64,000 nucleotides of DNA from Deltaproteobacteria bacterium (GTDB lineage Bacteria > Desulfobacterota > Desulfuromonadia > Geobacterales > Geobacteraceae). The notes below the pieces were generated by a model. That model was not told the origin of the DNA and did no database searches. It saw only the letters and a list, made by a program, of their open reading frames with translations. The position numbers and the translations under genes were made by a program. Below, piece after piece: positions 38,065-46,948 of this stretch (its first letter is position 1; the number at the start of each line of letters is the position of its first letter). The DNA is taken from NCBI GenBank assembly GCA_009668975.1, contig SBEG01000001.1, forward strand, positions 186,001-250,000, in the 5' to 3' direction.

Positions 38065-39090
38065 TCAGTCCTTTACCCGCTCAGCCAATGAATCGAGAGA
38101 CCAAACCGTCTTCGCATCTAGCTGTAAACCGCTGCGTATGCCGTTTCGCAGATAATAGTCGGCCGGGACGGCCAGCATCGCTGCATTATCTGTGCACAAA
38201 ATCGGAGAGGGAATAGAAAGCTCTACCCCGGTCTCCCGGGCAAGCTCACCCATAGCCGCACGAAGACCGCTGTTGCAGGCAACCCCTCCGGCAACAACAA
38301 GGCGGTCAATTCCGGTATCCCGCAAGGCAGCTCTGGTTTTTTCCACAAGAACATCGCAAACTGCGGCCTGGAACGACGCACAGAGATCCTGAAGCGGCCC
38401 TCCCGTTTCTGATGCGGGGTTCTTGCGCACGAACTGCATAACAGCCGTTTTGAGGCCACTGAAACTGAAATTATAACTCCCGTCATGCAGAAGGGGCCGG
38501 GGGAATTTGATACTACCGGGATCTCCTGCTGAGGCCAGTTTATCGATCAATGCCCCCCCGGGATACGGCAAGCCGAGAATCTTTGCGACTTTATCAAAAG
38601 CCTCTCCGGCGGCATCATCACGGGTTTGACCAAGCGACGCATATCTTCCGAAGCCGTCAACACGATACAGATGGGTATGTCCACCCGACACCACGAGAGC
38701 TACAAAGGGAAAGGGTAGCGGATTTTCGAGAAAAACGGCGAACAGGTGACCTTCGATATGGTGAATGCCAACCAGCGGGATATTCCTCGCATAGGCAAGG
38801 GCCTTAGCCACTGAAATTCCCACCAGGAGTGCGCCAGCAAGTCCCGGTCCTTGCGTCACCCCGACACCCTCAATCGAATCGAGTGTGAGGGATGCCCTGG
38901 ATAGCGCTTCTTCTATGACTGGCGAAACCACTTCCAAATGCTTGCGGGAAGCAAGTTCCGGAACAACCCCGCCATACGGGGCATGGACAGCTTCCTGGGA
39001 AGCAATGACATTTGACAGAATCTCCCGGCCGTCTTGCACAACAGCAGCCGAGGTCTCGTCGCAGGATGATTCAATGGTAAGTAGTCGCAT
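38065..39090 (-). CDS. tsaD: tRNA N6-adenosine threonylcarbamoyltransferase TsaD
   Basis: 341 aa. With TsaB and TsaE it makes t6A37 in ANN-decoding tRNAs. The ASKHA fold start TIESSCDETSAAVV, metal-binding HIEGH at 111-115 and the GLKTAVMQFVRK segment are present. The other Tsa genes are not in the window. ATG start at 39090; a MITE-like element lies upstream. Confidence 0.97.
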   Translation of the reverse strand: MRLLTIESSCDETSAAVVQDGREILSNVIASQEAVHAPYGGVVPELASRKHLEVVSPVIEEALSRASLTLDSIEGVGVTQGPGLAGALLVGISVAKALAYARNIPLVGIHHIEGHLFAVFLENPLPFPFVALVVSGGHTHLYRVDGFGRYASLGQTRDDAAGEAFDKVAKILGLPYPGGALIDKLASAGDPGSIKFPRPLLHDGSYNFSFSGLKTAVMQFVRKNPASETGGPLQDLCASFQAAVCDVLVEKTRAALRDTGIDRLVVAGGVACNSGLRAAMGELARETGVELSIPSPILCTDNAAMLAVPADYYLRNGIRSGLQLDAKTVWSLDSLAERVKD

Positions 39091-39171
39091 ATGAAAACAA
39101 GGGGGGACATGGTTTGCATGTCCCCCTACCTCTCCTTGTAAATACTTTTTTTCAAATCAGCCACACCAGGA

Positions 39172-39295
39172 CTGGTACCATGTAACGCCAAAAATCAACC
39201 CCCCTCAATCCCCCCTTGACAGGGAGGAAGCCTTTAAGCCTCTCCTGTCAAGGGGAGGTTTGGAGGGGTTGTCCGCGAAAAAACATCTGTTCCAG
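39172..39295 (-). repeat. MITE-like G/C-hairpin element, copy 2 (phoH 3' end)
   Basis: 124 bp. It is the reverse complement of the 15555-15674 element with matching core and ends. The ends here are CTGGTACCATG and, inverted, CTGGAACAGATG. It stops 4 bases before the phoH stop codon. Confidence 0.75.
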
Positions 39296-39299
39296 GCTC

Positions 39300-40616
39300 C
39301 TAGAGAAGATTGGCGGCAAGTTCCGCTAGTGCGGAACGCTCCCCCTTCATCATGGTGATATGGGCGGAAATTTCCTGACCTTTAAAACGTTCCACAAGAT
39401 ACGTTAAACCATTGCTTGAAGAATCCACATAGGGATTATCAATCTGATACGGATCTCCGGTGAGCACCACCTTGGTACCCTCCCCTGCCCTGGTCACAAT
39501 GGTCTTGATCTCATGGGGGGTAAGATTTTGCGCTTCATCGACGATCAGAAACTGGTTCGGAATGGAGCGGCCCCGAATGTAGGTCAACGGCTCGATTTCC
39601 ATGATCCCCATCGCCATCAATTCCCGATATCCTTTACTGTGGCGCTTCTCTGCCTCGTGTCCGCTCAGAAGCAGTTCGACATTATCGAAAATGGGCTGCA
39701 TCCACGGCGCCAGTTTTTCCTCGATATCTCCGGGCAGGAAACCGAGGTCCTTGCCCATCGGGAAAACCGGGCGGGAAACGAGCAGGCGATTATAGACGTT
39801 CTCTTCCGCGGTTTTGTGGAGACCGGCCGCGATTGCCAGGAGAGTCTTACCGGTTCCGGCCTTGCCGACCAGCGTGACAATCTTGATGGAATCGTCCAGC
39901 AGGGCATCCAGCGCGCAGGTCTGCTCGCGATTGCGGGGATGAATGCTCCAGACCCCCTCTTTTCCCGTCTTGATGACCGGGACCAGTTTATTCTGGGCGG
40001 ATACGAATTTTGCAAGGGCACTGTGAGAAGGATTCCCCGCGTCGCGCATCACCACATATTGATTCGGCAACAGGGTTTCTTCGGGCTCCACCCAGCCCTG
40101 CCCGTAAAAACGGTCCACTGTTTCCGACGAAACGTCAAATTCGCTGAAACCGCTGTAGAGCTCGGAGATATCAACCTTATCAGACTCGTAATCCTGCGCA
40201 TCGAGCCCGATTGCATCAGCCTTGATGCGAAGATTGGTATCTTTCGTGACCAGGATCACCGGCATCTGCTCAGCCGATTTTTTTACTTCCAGGGCAACGG
40301 CAAGAATCCGGTTATCACTCTTCTGATCGCTGAGTTCGGAGGGAATATTTCGCAGCATCTCGTTATTCAGCAAGGCAACCCGCAGACTGCCGCCACTCTC
40401 GAGGGTAATTCCCGCTGACAGACACCCCTTCTGACGCAATTCATCGAGAATTCTTGACACCTGCCGGGCATTACGGCCGGTTTCATTCATATCCTTTTTA
40501 AAGCGGTCGATCTCCTCGATTACCGTGATCGGAATCAGGATCGTGTTTTCCTCGAACCGAAACAGTGCATGGGGGTCATGGAGAAGTACATTAGTATCAA
40601 GAACGAAGGTTTTCAT
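39300..40616 (-). CDS. PIN-domain PhoH-family ATPase
   Basis: 438 aa. The N-terminal PIN nuclease domain (about 1-150) starts with KTFVLDTNVLLHDPHAL and keeps acidic residues (EEIDRFKK, TKDTNLRIKAD). The C-terminal PhoH ATPase has Walker A GKAGTGKTLLA, Walker B FLIVDEAQNLTPHE and LTGDPYQIDNPY. Such fusions (PhoH2/YlaK type) are thought to be RNA helicase/nucleases; PhoH2 proteins of other bacteria unwind and cut RNA. Separate gene, downstream of nothing obvious. Confidence 0.9.
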   Translation of the reverse strand: MKTFVLDTNVLLHDPHALFRFEENTILIPITVIEEIDRFKKDMNETGRNARQVSRILDELRQKGCLSAGITLESGGSLRVALLNNEMLRNIPSELSDQKSDNRILAVALEVKKSAEQMPVILVTKDTNLRIKADAIGLDAQDYESDKVDISELYSGFSEFDVSSETVDRFYGQGWVEPEETLLPNQYVVMRDAGNPSHSALAKFVSAQNKLVPVIKTGKEGVWSIHPRNREQTCALDALLDDSIKIVTLVGKAGTGKTLLAIAAGLHKTAEENVYNRLLVSRPVFPMGKDLGFLPGDIEEKLAPWMQPIFDNVELLLSGHEAEKRHSKGYRELMAMGIMEIEPLTYIRGRSIPNQFLIVDEAQNLTPHEIKTIVTRAGEGTKVVLTGDPYQIDNPYVDSSSNGLTYLVERFKGQEISAHITMMKGERSALAELAANLL

Positions 40617-40681
40617 AAAATCCTTTCAAGGAAGCCTGCCGGACTTAAGGAACAATTTCTGAAGATGCTATTGGGGCAGTG

Positions 40682-41917
40682 TTACTGCATGCCCGACGGT
40701 AAGGAAGTCAATTCCGGAAACGTCAAAACCGTTCCGTTTTTCCGGTCTGCAGCTTTGTCGAAGATCCGTCGCTTTTGGCTATTCCCCGCTGGTGCGCCCC
40801 ACCAGTTGCCAATTGCGCGAAAGTCTTCGGAACCGGCATGATAGAAATCATAGAGTCCATTGAGGGAAATGTTGTTGCCCCAGGCAGCTGAACCGCCGCT
40901 GTCAGCCATGATGCCGATGCCGGCATTCATAAAAATTTGATTAGCGTATATTTTCATGCGGGCATGGAGCAGCTGAAGTCCATATTCACGGTTCTCACGT
41001 ATCTTGCAGTTCGCTACAGATCCCTCAGTGCCGGTAAGCGCGAGTCCGGTACCGTTTCGGAAAAAAACCGCACCCGAAATTTTGATTTTCGAGTCGACTG
41101 CCTCCAGCGCACTGGCGGCATTACCCGCAAAGGAGGAACCTTGCACACTCAAGGAGCCGTGGGAAAGCGCCACGCCGGTGATATTATCCGTACAGGAGAT
41201 ATCCCGAAGAAAAGACTCGCTGTCACGCAAAACATAGCCCCGGTCGGAACCGCTGACACCGCCACCCAAGGCCTGGAACAAAGAACCCTGCAGGCGAGCG
41301 CCGGTCCTGCAGGAAAGAAAAATAGTGTTTTTCAGAGAAATCGTGGAAAAAATCGAATCCAGACCGACGGTTGCGCCCTCGACCCGACAGTACTCGAAGA
41401 GATTATTTTTCTCGCTGCCGAGCGCAAGTATCCCGCGCCAGCTGTCCTTGCTTTTATCCGAAGTAGCTCCCTTGAAGACGATCAACGCATCGGCTGTTCC
41501 GGCAGCTTCTATGCGTCCCTGTATGACGAGCGCCCCATTCTGCTGGCCGTTCCGCTCAGGAGCAAAGAATAGTGTCGTACCCGGCTGAATTCGCAAGGTG
41601 GCGTGGGGAGCAATGGTGATAACTCCCGTGATGAGAACCTTCCCGCTCAAGGTAACATCTTCGGTAAGGACGCTGGATTGATACCTCAGGGTATAGTCGG
41701 CACCGGTATCATAGCAAACCGGCTGTTTTGCGGCGGGCAAAGGGTCAACCTTCGCAGGCAAAGGCAACAACGGCGTGGAAGCCTCTTCGCTCGGGGCAGC
41801 AGGCCGTGCGGCTTCAGCCGTCTTTTTTCCCAATGGAAAAAGGCTTTGGCCACATCCTGCACTGAAGACAAGAGTTAAACAAAGGAAAATTCTGATGAAT
41901 AAACTGCAGGGTATCAT
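40682..41917 (-). CDS. Outer-surface lipoprotein with right-handed parallel beta-helix
   Basis: 411 aa. A signal peptide with lipobox LVFSAGC (lipidated Cys about residue 23) is followed by a Pro/Ala-rich linker (about 35-65), then a domain of PbH1-like turns (LKNTIFLSCRTGARLQGS, SVQGSSFAGNAASALEAVDS, ENREYGLQLLHARMKIY) ending with IGNWWGAPAG, a closing motif common in such helices. The early part (LSGKVLITGVITIAPHATLR..IQPGTTLFF) matches the start of polysaccharide-binding or lyase-like beta-helices. No catalytic residues can be named. Substrate unknown; it is probably exposed in the periplasm or on the outer membrane. Confidence 0.75.
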   Translation of the reverse strand: MIPCSLFIRIFLCLTLVFSAGCGQSLFPLGKKTAEAARPAAPSEEASTPLLPLPAKVDPLPAAKQPVCYDTGADYTLRYQSSVLTEDVTLSGKVLITGVITIAPHATLRIQPGTTLFFAPERNGQQNGALVIQGRIEAAGTADALIVFKGATSDKSKDSWRGILALGSEKNNLFEYCRVEGATVGLDSIFSTISLKNTIFLSCRTGARLQGSLFQALGGGVSGSDRGYVLRDSESFLRDISCTDNITGVALSHGSLSVQGSSFAGNAASALEAVDSKIKISGAVFFRNGTGLALTGTEGSVANCKIRENREYGLQLLHARMKIYANQIFMNAGIGIMADSGGSAAWGNNISLNGLYDFYHAGSEDFRAIGNWWGAPAGNSQKRRIFDKAADRKNGTVLTFPELTSLPSGMQ

Positions 41918-42220
41918 GATCTAATCACATTCTGAAGGGTGCAACACACTGGTCAACCTTCCGTATAAGCCTGTAATTTCGTACCATACTCCATGATATT
42001 TGTAAATTGATATTCCTTGCCGCCCCTTCTCCACTATTCACATCCGGCCAGGCCTGAACAGAGGAGTTATCATGTTATTTCAACGGGTTATAATATTTCC
42101 GTTAAATCGCTTGACACCCCATATATCTTGTGGTTTATTGCATATCGTCATACAAAATATAGTATATTTTTTGTTATCATCTGAATACACTTGAAGGAAG
42201 AAAAGGAGGATTGACCAGTC
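41918..42220. other. Divergent intergenic region lipoprotein / nrdJ
   Basis: 303 bp. The right half is AT-rich and holds the nrdJ promoter with two NrdR-box-like sites. The left half (41918-42060) shows no feature beyond AT-rich sequence that could include a weak lipoprotein promoter. Confidence 0.5.
42111..42165 (+). promoter_or_regulatory. nrdJ promoter with two NrdR-box-like sites
   Basis: TTGACA (42111-42116), 17 bp and TTTATT (42134-42139) form the promoter. The sites at 42118-42133 and 42150-42165 match the published NrdR consensus acaCwAtATaTwGtgt at 11 and 13 of 16 positions; their starts are 32 bp apart, three helical turns, as for known paired NrdR boxes. One site lies between -35 and -10. 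Confidence 0.7.
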
Positions 42221-44452
42221 ATGGTAAAAACCAAAAGCTCCGTTCAGCAACTGCAGCTATCGAAGAACGCGCTCACTGTCCTGGAGAAACGCTACTTGAA
42301 ACGTGATCGTGATGGCAAGGTTCTGGAGAAACCGGAAAAAATGTTTCAACGGGTAGCCACGGCCATTGCTTCCGCTGAACTGAGCTTTACCCCGGATGCA
42401 GATGTTGAATCTCTTGCGGGGAAGTTTTACGACATGATGGTCAAGTTCGAATTTCTCCCGAACTCGCCTACGCTCATGAATGCCGGTCGCGAACTGGGGC
42501 AGCTTTCAGCATGCTTCGTCTTGCCCGTTGGCGATTCGATTGAAGAGATCTTCGACGCCGTCAAAAATACCGCCCTCATTCACAAATCCGGCGGTGGAAC
42601 CGGTTTTTCCTTTTCCCGGCTTCGCCCGGCCAACGACGTGGTAATGTCCACCACCGGCATTTCCAGCGGGCCCATTTCGTTTATGCGGGTTTTTGACATC
42701 GCCACGGAAACCATCAAACAGGGCGGAACCCGTCGCGGTGCAAATATGGGCATACTGCGGGTCGATCATCCGGACATCATGGATTTCATCATGTGCAAAT
42801 CCGACCAGACACAACTCAACAATTTCAACATTTCGGTCGGCTTGACCGAAGCGTTCATGAAAGCGGTTGAGCGTGACGAGGAATATGACCTGATCAGCCC
42901 GCGAAGCGGCGAAGTCGCAGGAAAACAGAATGCCGCAAAAGTTTTCCACCGAATCGTCAAGCAGGCCTGGAGCAACGGCGAACCGGGAATTATCTTCCTT
43001 GATCGCCTGAACAGGGACAACCCGACTCCCCACATTGGCGAGATCGAGTCGACGAATCCCTGCGGTGAGCAACCGCTCCTGCCCTTCGAATCCTGCAACC
43101 TCGGCTCCATCAATCTTGGCAAGATGGTCAAGGACGGGGAAATCGACTGGGATAAACTGAGCGAGACCATCCAGCTTGCCGTGCGTTTTCTCGATAATGT
43201 GATCGAAGTAAACAATTACCCGTTGCAGCAGATCGACGAAATGACGCGCAGTAATCGAAAAATCGGCCTGGGTGTCATGGGCTGGGCTGACATGCTGATC
43301 ATGCTGGGAGTACCCTACAACTCGCAGGAAGCGATCGCTCTGGGCGAAAAAGTCATGAAATTCATCAACGATGAAGGTCATGCAGCATCTCGCGCTCTGG
43401 CAGTTGAGCGGGGACCTTTTCCGAACTATGCCGGCTCCATCTTCGATAAACCGGGGGCCGCCCCCCTCCGGAATGCCACCGTCACGACAATTGCCCCGAC
43501 CGGAACGATCTCCATCATCGCCAATTCATCCTCGGGCGTCGAGCCGCTCTTTGCCGTCTCCTACGTACGCCAGGTGCTGGACAACAATATCCTGGTTGAA
43601 GTGAATCCCCATTTTGAGAAAGTCGCCAGAGAACGTGGCTTTTACTCGCAAGAATTGATGCAGCGCATTGCCGAACATGGCACCATCCACGATATGGACG
43701 AGATCCCCGAAGATGTGCGCAGGGTTTTCGTTACGGCACATGATATTACTCCGGAAATCCATATCGATATGCAGGCGGCTTTTCAGAGACATACAGATAA
43801 CGCCGTGAGCAAGACAGTTAACTTTGCGAATGACGCAACCTATGATGACGTGGAAAAGGTCTTCATGCTTGCCTACAAGCTTGACTGCAAGGGGGTCACC
43901 ATCTATCGCGACGGCTCGCGGGACATGCAGGTGCTCTCCACCGGCAAGAAGGAGCCCGAACCGGTTGCCGTGGATGACAAAAAAGTGATCAAGCTCATCA
44001 AACGGGAGAGACCGAAGGCGTTGAAAGGCTGGACCTACCAGATGCAGACCGGTTGCGGCCCCCTCTATGTCACCGTCAATGAAGACAATTCAGGGCTGTT
44101 CGAGCTGTTCACCACCATGGGGAAAGCGGGCGGTTGCGCCGCTTCGCAGTGTGAAGCCATCGGCCGCATGGTTTCCCTTGCATGGCGCAGCGGTGTCCAG
44201 GCCCGCCAGGTAATCAAGCAGCTCTTGGGGATCTCCTGCCACGCGCAATCGGGTTTCGGCGAAAACAAGGTCCTTTCCTGCGCCGACGCGGTTGCCAAAG
44301 CCATCCAGGCACACACGAGACTGAGCGACTCCGAAGTAGACTACGAAGAAAAGCCATTCGACCGGGGCGCCTGTCCTGAATGCGGCGGGGTGGTTGAGCA
44401 CGAAGGCGGCTGTTCAGTCTGCCGGGTATGCGGATACAGTGAATGCGCCTAA
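42221..44452 (+). CDS. nrdJ: Vitamin B12-dependent (class II) ribonucleotide reductase
   Basis: 743 aa. It reduces ribonucleotides to deoxyribonucleotides using an adenosylcobalamin radical, with or without oxygen. The redox Cys in LSACFVLPVGDS and the radical site NPCGEQPLLPFESCNLGS are present. The C-terminal part has GWTYQMQTGCGPLYVTV and a cysteine-rich zinc-like end (CPECGG..CSVCRVCGYSEC) that passes electrons. AGGAGG lies 11 bases before the ATG. No ATP-cone is seen at the N-terminus. No class I or III enzyme is nearby; dependence on B12 is inferred from family. Confidence 0.96.
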   Translation: MVKTKSSVQQLQLSKNALTVLEKRYLKRDRDGKVLEKPEKMFQRVATAIASAELSFTPDADVESLAGKFYDMMVKFEFLPNSPTLMNAGRELGQLSACFVLPVGDSIEEIFDAVKNTALIHKSGGGTGFSFSRLRPANDVVMSTTGISSGPISFMRVFDIATETIKQGGTRRGANMGILRVDHPDIMDFIMCKSDQTQLNNFNISVGLTEAFMKAVERDEEYDLISPRSGEVAGKQNAAKVFHRIVKQAWSNGEPGIIFLDRLNRDNPTPHIGEIESTNPCGEQPLLPFESCNLGSINLGKMVKDGEIDWDKLSETIQLAVRFLDNVIEVNNYPLQQIDEMTRSNRKIGLGVMGWADMLIMLGVPYNSQEAIALGEKVMKFINDEGHAASRALAVERGPFPNYAGSIFDKPGAAPLRNATVTTIAPTGTISIIANSSSGVEPLFAVSYVRQVLDNNILVEVNPHFEKVARERGFYSQELMQRIAEHGTIHDMDEIPEDVRRVFVTAHDITPEIHIDMQAAFQRHTDNAVSKTVNFANDATYDDVEKVFMLAYKLDCKGVTIYRDGSRDMQVLSTGKKEPEPVAVDDKKVIKLIKRERPKALKGWTYQMQTGCGPLYVTVNEDNSGLFELFTTMGKAGGCAASQCEAIGRMVSLAWRSGVQARQVIKQLLGISCHAQSGFGENKVLSCADAVAKAIQAHTRLSDSEVDYEEKPFDRGACPECGGVVEHEGGCSVCRVCGYSECA

Positions 44453-44467
44453 ATTGATCCATAACGT

Positions 44468-44508
44468 GGACACAAAAAAGCCCGCTACGTGCGGGTTTTT
44501 TTGTGTCC
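44468..44508. terminator. Bidirectional terminator between nrdJ and rsmI
   Basis: CCCGC/GCGGG around TACGT, flanked by A6 and T7, and the whole inverted repeat extends to GGACAC/GTGTCC. It serves nrdJ (+) and rsmI (-), whose 3' ends face each other. Confidence 0.9.
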
Positions 44509-44551
44509 TGACGGTGCAACAACTTTTCAACTGCGATCTTCTGCAAGAGAA

Positions 44552-45400
44552 TTAGCTGTCAGCCTTGAGCTGAAGGGCCTGATCATACACCTTCCCTTTC
44601 GGCACTCCGGTTTCCTCCGCAACCTTGCGAACCGCGTCCTTAACTGATATCCCATCGGAAAAAAGGTAGCGTTGCAACAGTTCCGTTACCAGATTTTCCC
44701 GAACCGGCGGAGCTTCCGCTGAAGGAGCGACAAGCAGGACAATTTCACCCTTCAATTGCCGTTCACGAAGTGTTTCGAGAATCTCCGATACCGGTCCCCT
44801 CAGGAGCTCTTCATAAAGCTTCGTTATCTCGCGGGCAACAACAACGTCCCGATCACCCACTATTTCAGCGATATCGCCAAGTGTCGCCATAAGCCGGGTC
44901 GGTGCTTCATAGAAAATCAGAAGGCGTTTTTCGTCCTTGAGCAAGGCAAGTTTCTCGCGCCGCTTTCCACTCCGGTTCGGCAGAAAACCCTCAAAGACAA
45001 ACGCGTCGGTCGGCAGGCCGGATACTGAGAGTGCGGCAACCGCGGCACAGGCGCCGGGGATCGGAACGACCGGCACTCCGTCCGCCACAGCATCCCGCAC
45101 CAGTTGATAACCGGGGTCGGAAATGCAGGGAGTGCCGGCGTCCGAAACCAAGGCGACGGAAAAGCCGTTCTTCAGCTTTTCCAGGATAACCGTTCCCTTG
45201 AGCGTCTTGTTATGGTCAAAATAGGAGGTAAGCGGCTTGGAAATGCCGAAATGGGTAAGCAGCTTCCGGGTATGCCGCGTGTCTTCGGCGGCAATGAGAT
45301 CAACCTCCCGGAGTATCCTCACAGCGCGGAAGGTCATGTCCTCGAGGTTGCCGATCGGTGTCGCCAGTATGTACAGGGTGCCGGAATTCATGGTGTTCAC
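44552..45400 (-). CDS. rsmI: 16S rRNA (cytidine(1402)-2'-O)-methyltransferase
   Basis: 282 aa, tetrapyrrole-methylase fold. It methylates the ribose of C1402 in the decoding centre. LYILATPIGNLEDMTFRAVR, AEDTRHTRKLL and VALVSDAGTPCISDPGYQ are family marks. The C-terminal ~40 residues resemble the small helical DNA-binding-like extension of RsmI. It follows yraN by 12 bp. Confidence 0.96.
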   Translation of the reverse strand: MNTMNSGTLYILATPIGNLEDMTFRAVRILREVDLIAAEDTRHTRKLLTHFGISKPLTSYFDHNKTLKGTVILEKLKNGFSVALVSDAGTPCISDPGYQLVRDAVADGVPVVPIPGACAAVAALSVSGLPTDAFVFEGFLPNRSGKRREKLALLKDEKRLLIFYEAPTRLMATLGDIAEIVGDRDVVVAREITKLYEELLRGPVSEILETLRERQLKGEIVLLVAPSAEAPPVRENLVTELLQRYLFSDGISVKDAVRKVAEETGVPKGKVYDQALQLKADS

Positions 45401-45412
45401 TCCAGTACCTGC

Positions 45413-45793
45413 TCAATAAGCCAAGTCAAAGGCGTCTTTGATATGGGTAACATCTGGTTGATCATTACGGAAAACCAGGGCGATGACGTCAAACCGGGCA
45501 TTTTCATCCATCAGCCGGTTCTGCAGCAGATAGGTGAGCGCGGTTTTTGATATTTGCCTCTGTTTAAACGGCGTGACCGAAAGCTGCGGAGGTCCATAGG
45601 AGGCCCCTCTTCGCGCTTTAACTTCGACAAAAACCAGAACCTTGCCATCCCGGGCGATTATATCAATCTCGCCACAGCGACAGCGATAATTGGTCTGAAG
45701 GATTTTATACTTCAAGCCCTTGAGATAGGTGGCGGCAAAGGCTTCCCCCTGCTGCCCCAGGGACAGATCCTTTGAACAAACACCGGCAGTCAT
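45413..45793 (-). CDS. yraN: UPF0102 (YraN-like) endonuclease-fold protein
   Basis: 126 aa. The family has a restriction-endonuclease-like fold: GEIDIIARDGKVLVFVEVKAR is the D-ExK motif and YLKGLKYKILQTNYRCRCG precedes it. Nuclease activity is unproven in most members. Its ATG overlaps the rnhB stop by four bases; the rnhB-yraN-rsmI neighbourhood is widely conserved. Confidence 0.93.
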   Translation of the reverse strand: MTAGVCSKDLSLGQQGEAFAATYLKGLKYKILQTNYRCRCGEIDIIARDGKVLVFVEVKARRGASYGPPQLSVTPFKQRQISKTALTYLLQNRLMDENARFDVIALVFRNDQPDVTHIKDAFDLAY

Positions 45794-46434
45794 TTCACCA
45801 CCCTGACATGCTCCCGCACCCCCCGAAAGGTCAGTCGGTGAATCGGACAGGGACCAAAGTCGGCTAGTGAAGCCAGGTGAGCAGCTGAGCCATAGCCCTT
45901 ATGAACCGGGAAACCGTACTCGGGATACTTGTCTCCGAACGCCACCATCAGCCTGTCTCGTGTCACCTTGGCGATAATGGAAGCAGAGGCGATGGAAATG
46001 CTGGCCGAATCACCCTTTTTGATTGTCTGGACAGGAATTGAGATATTCGGGGAGGAGATGCCGTCGATGAGAAGAAAGTCCGGAACAACCGGTAATGTCC
46101 GAACCGCTCCAATCATTGCCTGAAGAGTCGCCTGGAGAATATTGACCGTATCAACCAACTGCGCGTCACCGTAGCCGATACCCACGGCAACGGCCTGACT
46201 CATGATCCGGTCAAAGCAGATCTCACGTTGCCGCGGCGACAGTTTTTTTGAATCGTCGATACCCGAGTAATCACCGTGCAGAGACAGGATCACGGCAGCT
46301 GCCACAACCGGCCCGGCCAGCGCCCCCCTGCCCGCTTCGTCGACGCCCGCAATGGTAGTAAAGCCGCGACTCATGGCCCGTTTTTCAAAGGAAAACAGGT
46401 CGCGGGGAGCGTCTTCGAAGAGAGTTCCCGACAT
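45790..46434 (-). CDS. rnhB: Ribonuclease HII
   Basis: 214 aa from the ATG at 46434 (MSGTLFEDAPRDLF), with a G-rich weak ribosome site; a GTG/ATG extension to 46482 is less likely because it runs through the terminator side of rplS. It cleaves RNA in RNA-DNA hybrids, including single ribonucleotides. Catalytic acidic residues lie in IAGVDEAGRGALAGPV (D-E-G) and DFLLIDGI. Overlaps yraN. Confidence 0.95.
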   Translation of the reverse strand: MSGTLFEDAPRDLFSFEKRAMSRGFTTIAGVDEAGRGALAGPVVAAAVILSLHGDYSGIDDSKKLSPRQREICFDRIMSQAVAVGIGYGDAQLVDTVNILQATLQAMIGAVRTLPVVPDFLLIDGISSPNISIPVQTIKKGDSASISIASASIIAKVTRDRLMVAFGDKYPEYGFPVHKGYGSAAHLASLADFGPCPIHRLTFRGVREHVRVVK

Positions 46435-46486
46435 GTGACCCCCGTTACGGGAAACCCTAGGACTGCAAGCCTCCCTTTCCACACCA

Positions 46487-46516
46487 CAAAAGAGAAGGCC
46501 CCGGAAAACCGGGGCC
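46487..46516 (-). terminator. Terminator after rplS
   Basis: On the minus strand GGCCCCGG-TTTT-CCGGGGCC, a perfect 8-bp stem, is followed by the T-rich TTCTCTTTT. It lies 11 bases past the rplS stop and probably limits read-through into rnhB. Confidence 0.85.
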
Positions 46517-46527
46517 TGAATTATCAG

Positions 46528-46881
46528 TTATTGTGCAACGTACTTTTTCTCGCGAATCCTTGCAGCCTTACCGCGAAGCTTGCGCAGATAGTAGAGCTTG
46601 GCCCGGCGAACCTGGCCGCGGGTTACCACCTGGATAGCATCGAGAATTGGCGAATGGAGGGGAAAACAGCGCTCCACACCGATACCGTTGGAAATCTTCC
46701 GCACGGTAAAGGTCTCACGAAGACCGCCGTTCTGACGCTTGATAACAACGCCCTGGAAAGCCTGGATCCTTGTTTTGTCACCTTCTACAATTTTTACCTG
46801 AACCCGTACCGTATCACCCGGTTTAAACGGAGGGATATCTTTCCTCATCTGTTCTAATTCAATAAAATCAATCGTGTTCAT
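46528..46881 (-). CDS. rplS: 50S ribosomal protein L19
   Basis: 117 aa. It sits at the 30S-50S interface. [20 protein letters not shown], the [15 protein letters not shown] segment and the basic C-terminus [14 protein letters not shown] are standard. GGGAGG lies before the ATG. Last gene of the rpsP-trmD-rplS group, with a SPOUT gene inserted before it. Confidence 0.98.
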   Translation of the reverse strand: MNTIDFIELEQMRKDIPPFKPGDTVRVQVKIVEGDKTRIQAFQGVVIKRQNGGLRETFTVRKISNGIGVERCFPLHSPILDAIQVVTRGQVRRAKLYYLRKLRGKAARIREKKYVAQ

Positions 46882-46948
46882 TTCTTTTCCTCCCTATGTT
46901 GTACAAGGTCTCTTTCTCTGTTAATAATCGCTACGTTATATCGAATTC

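Noticed and set aside
42072..42194. 40-codon ORF with GAGGAG upstream just before nrdJ
   Set aside because: It spans the predicted nrdJ -35, -10 and both NrdR-like sites and would be read only from an unseen upstream promoter; AT-rich chance ORF preferred.
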